A DNA stretch of 64,000 nt from Clostridium septicum (GCF_003606265.1 NZ_CP023671.1:2914001-2978000); one strand, 5' to 3'. Shown: positions 35,664-44,118, counted from the first letter of the stretch. Numbers and translations: made by a program. Notes: generated from the sequence alone by a model not told the origin.

Positions 35664-35691
35664 TTGACACAATAGAAGTGTATTATATAAA
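35664..35691 (+). promoter_or_regulatory. Promoter of a second candidate small RNA
   Basis: TTGACA (35664-35669), 16-bp spacer, TATAAA (35686-35691). Confidence 0.7.
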
Positions 35692-35697
35692 TATGTT

Positions 35698-35783
35698 GAT
35701 GATGCAAAAAAGATTCATCATTAATCAATAATTATCCCCTTTAATAAAAAATAACACCTAGAACAAAAGGTGTTATTTTTTTA
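35698..35783 (+). ncRNA. Candidate small RNA, about 85 nt
   Basis: A short transcript is framed by the promoter above and a terminator. It has a 5' hairpin (ATGATG / CATCAT, 35699-35721), a single-stranded stretch containing ATCCCCTTT (35734-35742), and the terminator hairpin. CCCCTTT is complementary to AAAGGGG-type Shine-Dalgarno sequences, so a base-pairing regulator is conceivable. No RBS-led ORF is present. The family is unknown. Confidence 0.45.
35746..35783. terminator. Bidirectional intrinsic terminator
   Basis: AAAAATAACACCT / AGGTGTTATTTTT with an 8-nt loop; serves the candidate small RNA and the convergent DUF1540 gene. Confidence 0.88.
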
Positions 35784-35789
35784 TATTTA

Positions 35790-36107
35790 TTATTTGTTAG
35801 AGAAACTATTACAATTAGTTTCTGTATAAATTTTTGCGCCATAGCCGGCAACGTTAATAGAACTTAAATCACATAATTTATTACAATTATGAACGCAGTT
35901 TTCAACTTGGCAAACTATACAGTTACAAGGTCCTTCTTCATTAGTTGCATTTGTTAAATCACTATAATGACTTTTATCTAAAAAAGATCCACAACAAGTA
36001 TCTTCTTTATGATCAACAGCTTTTCCTCCTACGTCAATACGATCTGAAAAACAAATACCAGATTTATTATAAGAACAATTATTTACATCGCAATTAATTT
36101 TTTGCAT
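35790..36107 (-). CDS. DUF1540 protein with two Cys-rich repeats
   Basis: 105 aa. Two copies of the DUF1540 pattern: INCDVNNCSYNKSGICF with CCGSF, and IVCQVENCVHNCNKLCD with NCNSF. Fifteen cysteines suggest metal binding. The family is common in clostridia, often tied to sporulation, with no known function. The ATG at 36107 follows AAGGAG; the upstream ATG lacks spacing. It lies 19 bp downstream of the rubrerythrin gene on the same strand, so co-transcription is likely. Confidence 0.88.
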   Translation of the reverse strand: MQKINCDVNNCSYNKSGICFSDRIDVGGKAVDHKEDTCCGSFLDKSHYSDLTNATNEEGPCNCIVCQVENCVHNCNKLCDLSSINVAGYGAKIYTETNCNSFSNK

Positions 36108-36134
36108 AACACACACTCCTTATTAAATATATTT

Positions 36135-36677
36135 TTAATTAAAATATCTATCAAGAAGACCTTTAAATGCTCTTCCATGTCTAGCCTCATCTTTGCACAT
36201 TTCATGAACACTATCATGAATAGCATCTAAATTATTTTGTTTTGCAAGTGTAGCAAGTTTTTTCTTACCATCGCAAGCACCATATTCTGCTTCAACTCTT
36301 GCTTTAAGATTAGCTTTAGTATCAGCAGCAACAACTTCACCTAACATTTCAGCAAATCTTGAAGCATGTTCTGCTTCTTCTAAAGCTATTCTTTTATAGG
36401 CCTCTCCAACTTCTGGATAACCTTCTCTATCAGCTTGACGAGACATAGCAAGGTACATACCAACTTCAGTACATTCACCAATAAAGTTAGCTCTTAAACC
36501 ATCAATTACTTCAGGATTTATACCTTCAGCAATACCTATCCTATGTTCATCAGCCCAATTTAAATCATCAGACATTTCAATAAATTTATCAGCTCCAACT
36601 TTACAAACTGGGCAAATTTCAGGTGGAGTATTGCCTTCATGAATATATCCACAAACAGTACAAACAAATTTTTTCAT
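36135..36677 (-). CDS. Reverse rubrerythrin (peroxide/oxygen defence)
   Basis: 180 aa. A rubredoxin-like Fe(Cys)4 domain is at the N-terminus ([12 protein letters not shown] and CPVCKVGAD), followed by a rubrerythrin diiron four-helix domain with E-x-x-H pairs ([41 protein letters not shown]). Classical rubrerythrin has the domains in the opposite order, hence 'reverse'. These proteins reduce H2O2 and O2 with electrons from NADH-dependent partners in clostridia, often under PerR. AGGAGG-like RBS is present, with a dyad in the promoter. Confidence 0.92.
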   Translation of the reverse strand: MKKFVCTVCGYIHEGNTPPEICPVCKVGADKFIEMSDDLNWADEHRIGIAEGINPEVIDGLRANFIGECTEVGMYLAMSRQADREGYPEVGEAYKRIALEEAEHASRFAEMLGEVVAADTKANLKARVEAEYGACDGKKKLATLAKQNNLDAIHDSVHEMCKDEARHGRAFKGLLDRYFN

Positions 36678-36704
36678 TTATAATACCTCCTACTAGTTAA
36701 ATTC

Positions 36705-36726
36705 TAGATATAAATTAAAATATCTA
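36705..36726 (-). promoter_or_regulatory. Dyad upstream of the rubrerythrin gene
   Basis: TAGATAT / ATATCTA, perfect 7-bp arms with an 8-bp spacer, 28 bp from the start codon. Possible operator; it does not clearly match the PerR box TTATAAT-N-ATTATAA. Confidence 0.4.
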
Positions 36727-36808
36727 TTTAAAGTATCCCCTAAAATTATGAAAATATTTCAAGGCGAAATTATTATAAAAAATAAATTATTAACAAGAGT
36801 AAAAAATC

Positions 36809-36948
36809 TTGAAAAATAATAATAAAATATATATAATTCTATTAAAGCTAATAAAAATATAATAATTTTTTGGGAATTTAATATTTATTATTAAGTCAAG
36901 TGAGAAGTAACCACTTTGAAAAATCTTCAATGTGGTTATTATTTTTTT
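36809..36948 (+). promoter_or_regulatory. MATE gene promoter, leader and leader terminator
   Basis: TTGAAA (36809-36814), 17-bp spacer and TATAAT (36832-36837) start a leader of about 115 nt. It holds a terminator: TAACCAC / GTGGTTA plus TTGAA / TTCAA with a 5-nt loop (36908-36938) and a T-run to 36948. The upstream gene is divergent, so this terminator belongs to the leader itself. Attenuation of the MATE gene, or a short independent RNA, are both possible. Confidence 0.6.
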
Positions 36949-36958
36949 GGGGGGAATT

Positions 36959-38332
36959 ATGAACAAAATAAAAGGATTTTTTAATGATAAAAAGTTTTTT
37001 AAAACTTTATTTATACTGGCATTACCCATTATAATGCAAAATATTTTAACATCTTCCTTAAATATGGCAGATACATTAATGATAGGTTCAATAGGAGATT
37101 CACAAGTAGCTGCTGTTGGTATTGGAAATCAATTTTCATTTTTATTTAATTTAATAGTTATTGGAACAACTGGTGGTTGTAGTATATTTATTTCACAGTA
37201 TTGGGGTAAAAAGGACAAAAAGAATATTAAAAAGGTAGTAGGTATTGGTGGCGTAACTGTAATTATGGTAGCAATAATTTCTATGATTTTAGCATTATTT
37301 GTTCCAGAGTTAATAGTAGTAATATTTACAAAAGATCATGAGGTTATAAGGGAAGCTTCTTCATATTTAGCAATTGTAAGTTTAAGTTATATTGTAACAG
37401 CCATTACATTTACAATAGCAACATCTTTAAGATGTATGGAGGATGCCAAAACTCCTATGATTATAAGTGCAGTAGCAGTAGGTGTGAATATAGTTTTAAA
37501 TTATATATTTATATTTGGAAAGCTAGGATTTCCAGCCATGGGAGTAAAAGGTGCGGCAATTGCAACTGTTATAGCAAGAATTATAGAATGCATATTGTTA
37601 ATGATTAAGGGGCATAAGCATAAAGTTTTACATGGAGATTTTAAAGAATACTTTCAATTTAACACAGAATTTGTATTTTTAATATATAAGTCAGTAATTC
37701 CTGTAGTTCTTAATGAAGCGTGTTGGGGACTTGGAACTTTTTTTTATTCAATAGCCTATGGAAAGCTTGGAACAGAATCTATGGCATCTGTTCAAATAAC
37801 AAATAACATACAAAATTTATTTTTTGTAGTATGTTTCAGTATGGCAAGTTCTTCATTAGTAATGATAGGGAATCAAATAGGTGCAGGAGAAGAAGAAATA
37901 GCAAAGAGATATGGAAGAAAGTTTACTATATTAGCATTTGCTATGGGTGTCATATTAGGAATAATAGTATTTTTATTGGCATCACCTATATTAAAATTAT
38001 TTAATGTGTCAGATATAGTTAAAGAGTATTCAATCATAATATTAAAAATATATAGTATATGTTATCCTATTAGAGTTGTAAATTTAATACTTATAGTAGG
38101 AGTATTTAGAGGTGGAGGAGACGCAGGCTTTGCACTTAAAGCAGAAGCTTTAACAATGTGGTTTATAGGAGTACCAATGGCATTTATAGGAGCTTTAATT
38201 TTAAAATTTCCAATATATTTAGTAATTTTAATGGTAACAGCTGAAGAAGTGGCAAAATTTATAGTTTCTATTTTTAGATTTAAAAGCTATAAATGGATTC
38301 ATAATGTAATAGAAGAAGAGTCTATAAGTTAA
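36959..38332 (+). CDS. MATE family multidrug/toxin efflux protein
   Basis: 457 aa, twelve membrane helices. MATE features: ALPIIMQNILTSSLNMADTLMIG at the N-terminus, VAAVGIGNQFSF, GGCSIFISQYWGKKD, and in the second half WGLGTFFYSIAYGKLG and NQIGAGEEEIAKRYG. Family members export cationic drugs or metabolites with Na+ or H+. The ATG at 36959 follows GGGGGG. A leader terminator suggests induced expression. Confidence 0.92.
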   Translation: MNKIKGFFNDKKFFKTLFILALPIIMQNILTSSLNMADTLMIGSIGDSQVAAVGIGNQFSFLFNLIVIGTTGGCSIFISQYWGKKDKKNIKKVVGIGGVTVIMVAIISMILALFVPELIVVIFTKDHEVIREASSYLAIVSLSYIVTAITFTIATSLRCMEDAKTPMIISAVAVGVNIVLNYIFIFGKLGFPAMGVKGAAIATVIARIIECILLMIKGHKHKVLHGDFKEYFQFNTEFVFLIYKSVIPVVLNEACWGLGTFFYSIAYGKLGTESMASVQITNNIQNLFFVVCFSMASSSLVMIGNQIGAGEEEIAKRYGRKFTILAFAMGVILGIIVFLLASPILKLFNVSDIVKEYSIIILKIYSICYPIRVVNLILIVGVFRGGGDAGFALKAEALTMWFIGVPMAFIGALILKFPIYLVILMVTAEEVAKFIVSIFRFKSYKWIHNVIEEESIS

Positions 38333-38333
38333 T

Positions 38334-38376
38334 AAAAGAAAGGAAGACTATTGAACTATAGCCTTCCTTTCTTTTA
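38334..38376 (+). terminator. Intrinsic terminator after the MATE gene
   Basis: AAAAGAAAGGAAG..CTAT / ATAG..CTTCCTTTCTTTT with one mismatch and a 6-nt loop. The following 200 bp to 38578 is AT-rich with no feature seen. Confidence 0.88.
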
Positions 38377-38578
38377 TTTCATATTAATTAGGATAATAGG
38401 AATATCCTTATTAATATTATTATCATATTAATAATAAATATATACATATTATTAAAAAATAAAAATAAAGATATATTTAAATAATAAGTATTAAAGATTA
38501 ATTTTATTACAAGTACATTTTTCATTGTTTAAATTATAGTTTTGTTGGATACCATAATAATTAAACTACATAAAGGCT

Positions 38579-39185
38579 GTGATTATTATAAATGAATTAT
38601 TATTAGATATAAAGATATACTTACTTTTTATTATAGTTTTTTATATATTATTAAAGGTTAAAAAATATATAGATATATGTAAATGTTATAAAAATAATAG
38701 AAGTTATAAAGAGGATTCATTAATTAAAAAGGGGAAAGAAGGTGAAGTTAAAGTTCTAAACATATTAGATAAATTTTTATTAGGAGGAAGATTGTTTCAC
38801 AATGTATATATACCAATAGGAAATGGAAAAAAACAGAAATAGATTTAATATTAGTTAATTATTATGGAATATTTGTTATAGAAAGTAAAAATTGGACTGG
38901 AAGGTTATAGGATTAGAAAATGATGAGAAATGGATACAAGAGATTGATGGAAATACATATTATAGAGTAAATCCTTGTACTCAAAATGATGCTCATATAA
39001 AATATTTAAGACGATATTTAGGCGTGGATAGACCTATTTATTATTCTATTGTTGTTTTTGGGGAAGAGTCAATATTAGTGAATAAGGATAAATATGGTGG
39101 ATATAATTCTGTTATGAATTTAGGTGAACTAGAAGATGAGATGGTCTTATTAACAAATAGTGAATTGTTATTTTCTGACTATTAA
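38579..39185 (+). pseudogene. NERD-domain protein, frameshifted
   Basis: The N-terminal frame (GTG 38579) has one membrane helix and KKGKEGEVKVLNILDKFL, the start of a nuclease-related (NERD) domain. It breaks in an A7 run at 38827-38833. The next frame supplies TEIDLILVNYYGIFVIESKNW, the NERD core. A second break near 38899-38904 leads to the frame encoding KVIGLENDEKWIQ to FSDY. One base more or less at each point would restore a single ORF of about 200 aa, so it is a pseudogene unless the two homopolymer-type sites are sequencing errors. Confidence 0.82.
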
Positions 39186-40017
39186 CTATGGATTTCTAGG
39201 ATAAATTTTTAAGATTATAATAGATATCTAATTTATTTTTTTATAAACTTGTATAATTCTAATAGAAGTAAAGTCTTGGGAAATTGTATTGGCTGGCCAA
39301 ATTCTATTTACAGAAGCCAGTCTTTTTAATTTCCTTTAATTTTTGTTGTATATAGCAAATAAGTGGAGTAAGAATTTAATTAGTAGTAAAGCGTATATTA
39401 ATTAAAGGTTAAATATATTTAGATTTAATTACGGAATTTTTAAGGATTAATTTAAAATAAAGCAATATAAATTAGTGTAATATAATATAGGGAATAGTTA
39501 GTTTTATTAATTAGTACATCTCTAGCAGTAGCTATAATTATTAATACTATATAGTTTTCTTAATAAAGGAAATTTAGTATAGAAATATTTAATAGGATCT
39601 TATGGACGTATATTTAAAGATAGGCATAAATACATAGATGCAAAACAGTTAGTAACTAATTAGTATATTAAAAAAAGTAGCTAAAGAATAATCTATATTT
39701 GGACGAGTATCTACATAACAAAAAAGAATTTCTTTTAGCTTTAAAAAGAAATAATCATATAGTTGATACAACTGGAGATGGGTTAATGATGTTATGACAC
39801 TAAGAAAATCAGCACTATTATACGTTTATTAATTTGATTATATTTTTATTATGTATTAATGTTAGAAGGGGATTTAGCTATTCCTATAATAATATAGCGA
39901 TTAACTATATAGTAATGATAGTAGTAATTTTAAAATTAGTAGAGATTATTATAAGTATTATAATAAAAACTATACTTAAATTTAAAGCTAAAATAGAGAA
40001 GATATGTGAGGATAGCA
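39186..40017. other. Degenerate stretch of about 0.8 kb
   Basis: No intact gene. One hairpin, GGCTGGCCAAATTC near 39290 with GAAGCCAGTC near 39314 followed by TTTTTAATTT, could terminate the NERD gene. From about 39590 short coding-like fragments (GRIFKDRHKYIDAKQLVTN and HIVDTTGDGLMM) are interrupted by stops. An open frame at 39834-40034 encodes a hydrophobic tail with no convincing start. This looks like a decayed gene; I could not name it. Confidence 0.5.
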
Positions 40018-40947
40018 ATGAAAAAAATAATTAATAATCTAGCAGTAAGGATTATTCAAATTTTAGTAATGGCAATTATATTAGTTGTTGTAACAAAAGA
40101 ACTATACAGAATATTTATTGATATGAATATTCAACTGTTTTATAAGTATTCAGATAAATTAACTGTTGTAAATATTTTTATAATAGTTTTATTAGGAATA
40201 ATATCATACATACCTTTATCATTTTATGATTTAGTAATAAGAAAAAAAGTTGGAATAGCCTTAGATACTAAAAAGGTTTATAAGTATTCATGGATTGCTA
40301 GTTCAGTAGCGAATATTGTAGGGTTTGGTGGAAGTGCGGCAATAGTATTAAAGCGATATTTTTATAAAGATTATGTGGATGATGAGAAAAAACTTATAAA
40401 GGAAACTTCAAAAGTTGTTGGGTTAAATTTAAGTGGTTTTTCGCTTTTATGTCTTATTTATAGCATATATTTATTTACTATAGAAAGAAATATATCTTAC
40501 ATTGATTATATAGCAATTATAATTGCAATGTATTTACCAATTATAATTATAACTATAACATATAAATATATAAAAAATGGAGATAGATATAGCTATAGAA
40601 CAACACTTAAAATTATATCTATATCCATATTAGAATGGATAACTACTATTAGTCTAATAATTGGTCTTATTTATATACTAAATATAAATGTAAGTATATT
40701 TGATTTTTTACCCATATATGTAGTAGGAATAGTTGCAGCAATAATTAGTATGGCACCAAGTGGGTTGGGAACTTTTGATTTAGTTTTAATAGTAGGACTT
40801 GATAAATTTAATGTGCCTAAAGAGCAAGTTTTATTACTAATAATTTTATATAGAATAAGCTACTATATTATACCTTTATTAATAGGAGTAATATTATATT
40901 TAAGTGATTTATTAAGTAAATTAGTAAAAAATGAAAATATGGAATAG
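40018..40947 (+). CDS. MprF/YbhN-type flippase-domain membrane protein
   Basis: 309 aa, about eight membrane helices. The pattern of the lysylphosphatidylglycerol synthase transmembrane domain (UPF0104) is visible: SYIPLSFYDLVIRKKVG, ANIVGFGGSAAIVLKRYFYKD and MAPSGLGTFDLVLIVGL. In full-length MprF this flippase is followed by an aminoacyl-transferase domain of about 330 aa, which is absent here. It may be a stand-alone lipid flippase or the 5' part of a lost mprF. GTGAGGAT precedes the ATG at 40018. It lies in decayed accessory DNA. Confidence 0.8.
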   Translation: MKKIINNLAVRIIQILVMAIILVVVTKELYRIFIDMNIQLFYKYSDKLTVVNIFIIVLLGIISYIPLSFYDLVIRKKVGIALDTKKVYKYSWIASSVANIVGFGGSAAIVLKRYFYKDYVDDEKKLIKETSKVVGLNLSGFSLLCLIYSIYLFTIERNISYIDYIAIIIAMYLPIIIITITYKYIKNGDRYSYRTTLKIISISILEWITTISLIIGLIYILNINVSIFDFLPIYVVGIVAAIISMAPSGLGTFDLVLIVGLDKFNVPKEQVLLLIILYRISYYIIPLLIGVILYLSDLLSKLVKNENME

Positions 40948-41069
40948 TTGAAATTATTATATTTTATTATTATTTAAATTACAGTAACTATTGTGCAATC
41001 TCTTAAGCCTCTATAGATATTTGGACAATTACAATATATACTAAATATAGTAAGTAATTGGAGGTAACT

Positions 41070-41396
41070 ATGAGAGGACAACATTACACAGACGAACAAA
41101 AGGAACAAATATTGCAAGAGGTTAAAGAGGTAGGAAATGTTTCTTTAGTAGGAAGAAAACATGGAATATCAACTAGTACAATTTTCACTTGGATAAGTAA
41201 GTCAAAAAATAGAAATCAGATAAAAACTAAACCAGGTAGAAAAACTTCAGTTGAGGGAAAAAGTAATGAAGAAGAAATAAATGAAGTGACCCAAGAAAAT
41301 GATAAGTTGAAGAAAATTTTAGGGGAAAAAGACTTAGAAATATCTATTCTTAAAGATCTATTAAAAAAAGCAAACCCTCAATTGAAGATAAAATAA
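41070..41396 (+). CDS. IS3 family OrfA (helix-turn-helix subunit)
   Basis: 108 aa. HTH domain (YTDEQKEQILQEVKEVGNVS, VGRKHGISTSTIFTWISK) followed by a leucine-zipper-like helix (NDKLKKILGEKDLEISILKDLL). GGAGG precedes the ATG. Near the end an A7G run (41363-41370) is the usual -1 frameshift site leading into orfB. As orfB is truncated, it cannot make active transposase. Confidence 0.85.
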   Translation: MRGQHYTDEQKEQILQEVKEVGNVSLVGRKHGISTSTIFTWISKSKNRNQIKTKPGRKTSVEGKSNEEEINEVTQENDKLKKILGEKDLEISILKDLLKKANPQLKIK

Positions 41397-41575
41397 AAAT
41401 TGCTAATAAATATATAAATTTAGGCTACTGTATATCTCTAGTTTTAAGAATAGTTAAGCTTAGCAGGTCTACTTATTATTATAATCTGAATTATAAAGTT
41501 AAAGATGAAGATAAAGTAAAAGCCGTAGGGCGTAAGCCAGTTGGATATTCATTAACTATAGATAGTATTGATTAG
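41361..41575 (+). pseudogene. IS3 OrfB remnant
   Basis: In the -1 frame relative to orfA the sequence reads SIEDKIKIANKYINLGYC, then SRSTYYYNLN, typical of the N-terminus of an IS3 OrfB. It stops at 41575 before the DDE catalytic domain. Confidence 0.75.
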
Positions 41576-41629
41576 ATTTTAAAATAAAATTTATTCAGGT
41601 AGCACTTTTTAAGGGGGGTTAAGCAAAAT

Positions 41630-41673
41630 AAAAATCCCGAAACCATCTATTTTAAATAGGTTACGAGATTTTT
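41630..41673 (-). terminator. Terminator of tRNA-Leu
   Basis: AAAAATCCCGAAACC pairs imperfectly with GGTTACGAGATTTTT; A- and T-tracts lie at both ends, and it lies directly downstream of the minus-strand tRNA. Confidence 0.7.
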
Positions 41674-41683
41674 AAAAACTATT

Positions 41684-41767
41684 TGGTGCCGGCAGAGGGA
41701 ATCGAACCCTCACGGTAAAACCGCATGATTTTGAGTCATGTGCGTCTGCCAGTTCCGCCATGCCGAC
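41684..41767 (-). tRNA. tRNA-Leu (anticodon CAA)
   Basis: On the minus strand the 5' end GTCGGCA pairs with TGCCGGC-type 3' acceptor bases, followed by an encoded CCA. The anticodon loop CTCAAAA is closed by CATGA/TCATG. A long variable arm (class II tRNA) and the T-arm GGTTCGATTCC are present. Anticodon CAA reads UUG. The adjacent IS remnant and decayed genes suggest a local integration site. Confidence 0.95.
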
Positions 41768-41902
41768 TTACTGCTTACATTTAGATATGATATCATAATA
41801 TAATAAAAATTTCAAGTTTTATTTTTTTATTCCTAAAAAGATAAAATTTTTACAAGAAAATCTTGTTAGTATGGACAAGTTCTGATATTATTAAAGAGGA
41901 TT

Positions 41903-41956
41903 AATTTAACCCAGTGGGTTTAATTTTGACCCAGTTATGTGTAGTCTACATATTGA
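41903..41956 (+). promoter_or_regulatory. Operator-like dyad upstream of the NifU-like/GGGtGRT pair
   Basis: AACCCAGTGGGTT (41908-41920) is a perfect 6+1+6 dyad that extends, after one mismatch, to AATT on both sides (41903-41925). GACCCAG at 41929-41935 repeats the half-site and overlaps a possible -35 (TTGACC, 41926). No regulator is known to me for this motif. Confidence 0.5.
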
Positions 41957-42014
41957 ACATATAGTTAGTAGGACGAGACTGCAACTATTTAATAATTAGG
42001 GAGGAATCAATGAT

Positions 42015-42707
42015 ATGATGTATTCAAGAGAAGTTGAAGAAATGTGTGTTGTTGCTAAGGGACCTAATCATGGTCCAGCACCGATTCCTGTAGAAGGAAG
42101 ATGGGTACAATCTAAAGAAGTTAAAGATATTTCAGGTTTAACTCATGGTGTGGGTTGGTGTGCGCCACAACAAGGAGCTTGTAAGTTAACTTTAAATGTT
42201 AAAGATGGAATAATAGAAGAGGCATTAGTTGAAACAATAGGATGTTCAGGAATGACTCATTCAGCTGCTATGGCTTCAGAAATATTACCAGGAAAAACTA
42301 TATTAGAAGCATTAAACACAGACTTAGTTTGTGATGCTATAAACACAGCTATGAGAGAATTATTCTTACAAATAGTTTATGGAAGAACTCAAACTGCTTT
42401 CTCAGAAGGTGGATTACCAATAGGAGCTGGACTTGAAGACTTAGGAAAAGGATTAAGATCTCAAGTTGGTACTATGTACGGAACAGTTGCTAAGGGACCA
42501 AGATACTTAGAAATGGCAGAAGGTTATGTAACTGAAACAGCTTTAGATGCTGATGGAGAAATCATCGGTTACAAATTTGTTCACTTAGGAAAGATGATGG
42601 AAATGATTGCTAAGGGAATGGATGCTAATGAAGCTTTAGTTAAAGCTACAGGACAATACGGAAGATTTGATGACGCTGTTACAGTTATAGATCCAAGACA
42701 CAAATAA
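42015..42707 (+). CDS. NifU/IscU-like Fe-S scaffold-related protein
   Basis: 230 aa. An IscU-like core includes GVGWCAPQQGACKLTLNVKDG and VETIGCSGMTHSAAMASEIL, with conserved Cys residues, followed by LVCDAINTAM; the C-terminal 100 residues are extra. It always appears, as far as I recall, beside the GGGtGRT protein, which starts 22 bp downstream. It is annotated elsewhere as iron-sulfur cluster assembly scaffold. Codon use is shifted to the biased set of highly expressed genes. The ATGATG start follows GGGAGGA. Confidence 0.8.
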   Translation: MMYSREVEEMCVVAKGPNHGPAPIPVEGRWVQSKEVKDISGLTHGVGWCAPQQGACKLTLNVKDGIIEEALVETIGCSGMTHSAAMASEILPGKTILEALNTDLVCDAINTAMRELFLQIVYGRTQTAFSEGGLPIGAGLEDLGKGLRSQVGTMYGTVAKGPRYLEMAEGYVTETALDADGEIIGYKFVHLGKMMEMIAKGMDANEALVKATGQYGRFDDAVTVIDPRHK

Positions 42708-42729
42708 TATTGTAAGGAGGAATAGAAAC

Positions 42730-43731
42730 ATGGCATTATTTGAAAGTTATGAAAGAAGAATTAACCAAATTACTCCAGTATTAAAGAAATACGGAATGGA
42801 AAAAATAGAAGATGCTAAGGCTGTATGTGACGAAAAGGGAATCAACGTTTATGATATCGTTAAGTCAACTCAACCAATCGCATTCGAAAACGCTATGTGG
42901 GCTTACACTTTAGGTGCTGCTATAGCTATAAAGAAGGGCTGTGTAAAGGCTGCTGATGCTGCTGAAGCTCTAGGAGAAGGACTACAAGCATTCTGTATCC
43001 CAGGATCAGTTGCTGATGATAGAAAAGTTGGTTTAGGACACGGAAACTTAGGAGCTATGCTTTTAAGAGAAGAAACTAAATGCTTCGCATTCTTAGCAGG
43101 ACACGAAAGCTTCGCTGCTGCTGAAGGTGCTATAAAGATAGCTGAAAAAGCTAACAAAGTAAGAAAAGAACCTTTAAGAGTTATATTAAACGGTCTTGGA
43201 AAAGATGCTGCTTATATAATTTCAAGAATTAACGGATTTACTTATGTTCAAACTAAGTTTGATTACATGACTGGTAAATTAGAAATAGTTAAAGAAAAAG
43301 CATACTCAAACGGACCAAGAGCTGCAGTTAAGTGCTACGGTTCAGATGACGTTAGAGAAGGTGTTGCTATAATGCATCACGAAGGAGTTGACGTATCAAT
43401 TACTGGTAACTCAACTAACCCTACAAGATTCCAACATCCAGTTGCTGGAACATATAAGAAGGAATGCGTAGAACAAGGTAAGAAGTACTTCTCAGTTGCA
43501 TCAGGTGGTGGTACTGGAAGAACTCTTCATCCAGATAACATGGCAGCAGGTCCTGCTTCATACGGTATGACTGATACTATGGGAAGAATGCACTCAGATG
43601 CACAATTCGCAGGATCATCATCAGTTCCAGCTCACGTTGAAATGATGGGTCTTATCGGAATGGGTAATAACCCAATGGTTGGAGCTACAGTTGCAGTTTC
43701 AGTTGCTATAGAAGAAGCAATGAGCAAGTAA
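42730..43731 (+). CDS. GGGtGRT family protein
   Basis: 333 aa, soluble. The naming motif SGGGTGRTLHPDNM is near residue 257. Other conserved-looking segments are VGLGHGNLGAMLLREE, HHEGVDVSITGNSTNPTRFQHP and GMGNNPMVGATVAVSVAIEEAM. Codon choice (AAC, TTC, GGA, CAC preferred) is much stronger than in neighbours, pointing to high expression. AAGGAGG precedes the ATG. The function is unknown; pairing with a NifU-like protein suggests a role in sulfur, iron or electron metabolism, which is inference. Confidence 0.88.
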   Translation: MALFESYERRINQITPVLKKYGMEKIEDAKAVCDEKGINVYDIVKSTQPIAFENAMWAYTLGAAIAIKKGCVKAADAAEALGEGLQAFCIPGSVADDRKVGLGHGNLGAMLLREETKCFAFLAGHESFAAAEGAIKIAEKANKVRKEPLRVILNGLGKDAAYIISRINGFTYVQTKFDYMTGKLEIVKEKAYSNGPRAAVKCYGSDDVREGVAIMHHEGVDVSITGNSTNPTRFQHPVAGTYKKECVEQGKKYFSVASGGGTGRTLHPDNMAAGPASYGMTDTMGRMHSDAQFAGSSSVPAHVEMMGLIGMGNNPMVGATVAVSVAIEEAMSK

Positions 43732-43745
43732 TATAATTTTTATTT

Positions 43746-43794
43746 ATAGTACACATAATATTTAAATTATGTGTACTATTTTTTTTTTTTTTTA
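43746..43794 (+). terminator. Intrinsic terminator after the GGGtGRT gene
   Basis: AGTACACATAA / TTATGTGTACT and a run of about 15 Ts, one of the strongest terminators in the window. Confidence 0.92.
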
Positions 43795-43822
43795 TTAATT
43801 ATTTATAATATTTAAAAAAGTA

Positions 43823-43854
43823 TTGACATTTTTGAAAGTAAAGAATAGTATAAT
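43823..43854 (+). promoter_or_regulatory. Promoter of the Mg2+ riboswitch transcript
   Basis: TTGACA (43823-43828) with TAGTAT 17 bp downstream (43846-43851), overlapping TATAAT (43849-43854). Confidence 0.7.
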
Positions 43855-43867
43855 ATTGTAAAAGTAA

Positions 43868-44040
43868 ATAGGCCTCGGTAGGTGAGGTTACTACAAGGAT
43901 ACGGGTCGCTGCCGTAAAAGGATGGAAACATCTTTCACTGGTTAGCAGGTTTTGCCGAACAAAGAAGGTTTAACTTAATGCGATTACATTGCCTTGCAGA
44001 GCTAAAACTCGAACGAGAAAGTATAAGTAATAAGTGTATT
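43868..44040 (+). promoter_or_regulatory. M-box (ykoK-type) Mg2+ riboswitch
   Basis: The aptamer matches the M-box consensus: CTCGGTAGGTGAGGTTACTA, then GGATACGGGTCGCTGCCG, a hairpin (AAAGGATGGAAACATCTTTC), and downstream segments GGTTTAACTTAATGCGATT and GAGCTAAAACTCGAACGAG. AACTCGAAC (44006-44014) can pair with GTTTGAGTT (44054-44062) in the terminator, giving the antiterminator. High Mg2+ should compact the aptamer and favour termination. The next large gene is an MgtA-type ATPase, which fits. Confidence 0.92.
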
Positions 44041-44043
44041 ATA

Positions 44044-44078
44044 CCTTTGTCAAGTTTGAGTTTGACAGGGTTTTTTTT
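44044..44078 (+). terminator. Riboswitch-controlled terminator
   Basis: CCTTTGTCAA / TTTGACAGGG and a T8 run. The loop side overlaps the antiterminator pairing of the M-box. Confidence 0.88.
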
Positions 44079-44118
44079 ATTTTTAATATTATTTATTAAA
44101 TTTAGGAGGTGAAAAAGA

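Larger units (their letters stand above)
41030..41580 (+). mobile_element. Truncated IS3-family insertion sequence
   Basis: Intact orfA and only about 70 codons of orfB. No terminal repeats or target duplication could be defined, so the limits given are those of the coding remnant. It ends about 100 bp before the tRNA-Leu gene. Confidence 0.75.

Noticed and set aside
36790..37029. 79-codon minus-strand frame
   Set aside because: Overlaps the MATE promoter, leader hairpin and coding start; composition is AT-noise.
39834..40034. 66-codon hydrophobic frame before the flippase gene
   Set aside because: No RBS, overlaps the flippase start by 17 bp and sits at the end of degenerate sequence; mentioned only as part of the decayed stretch.
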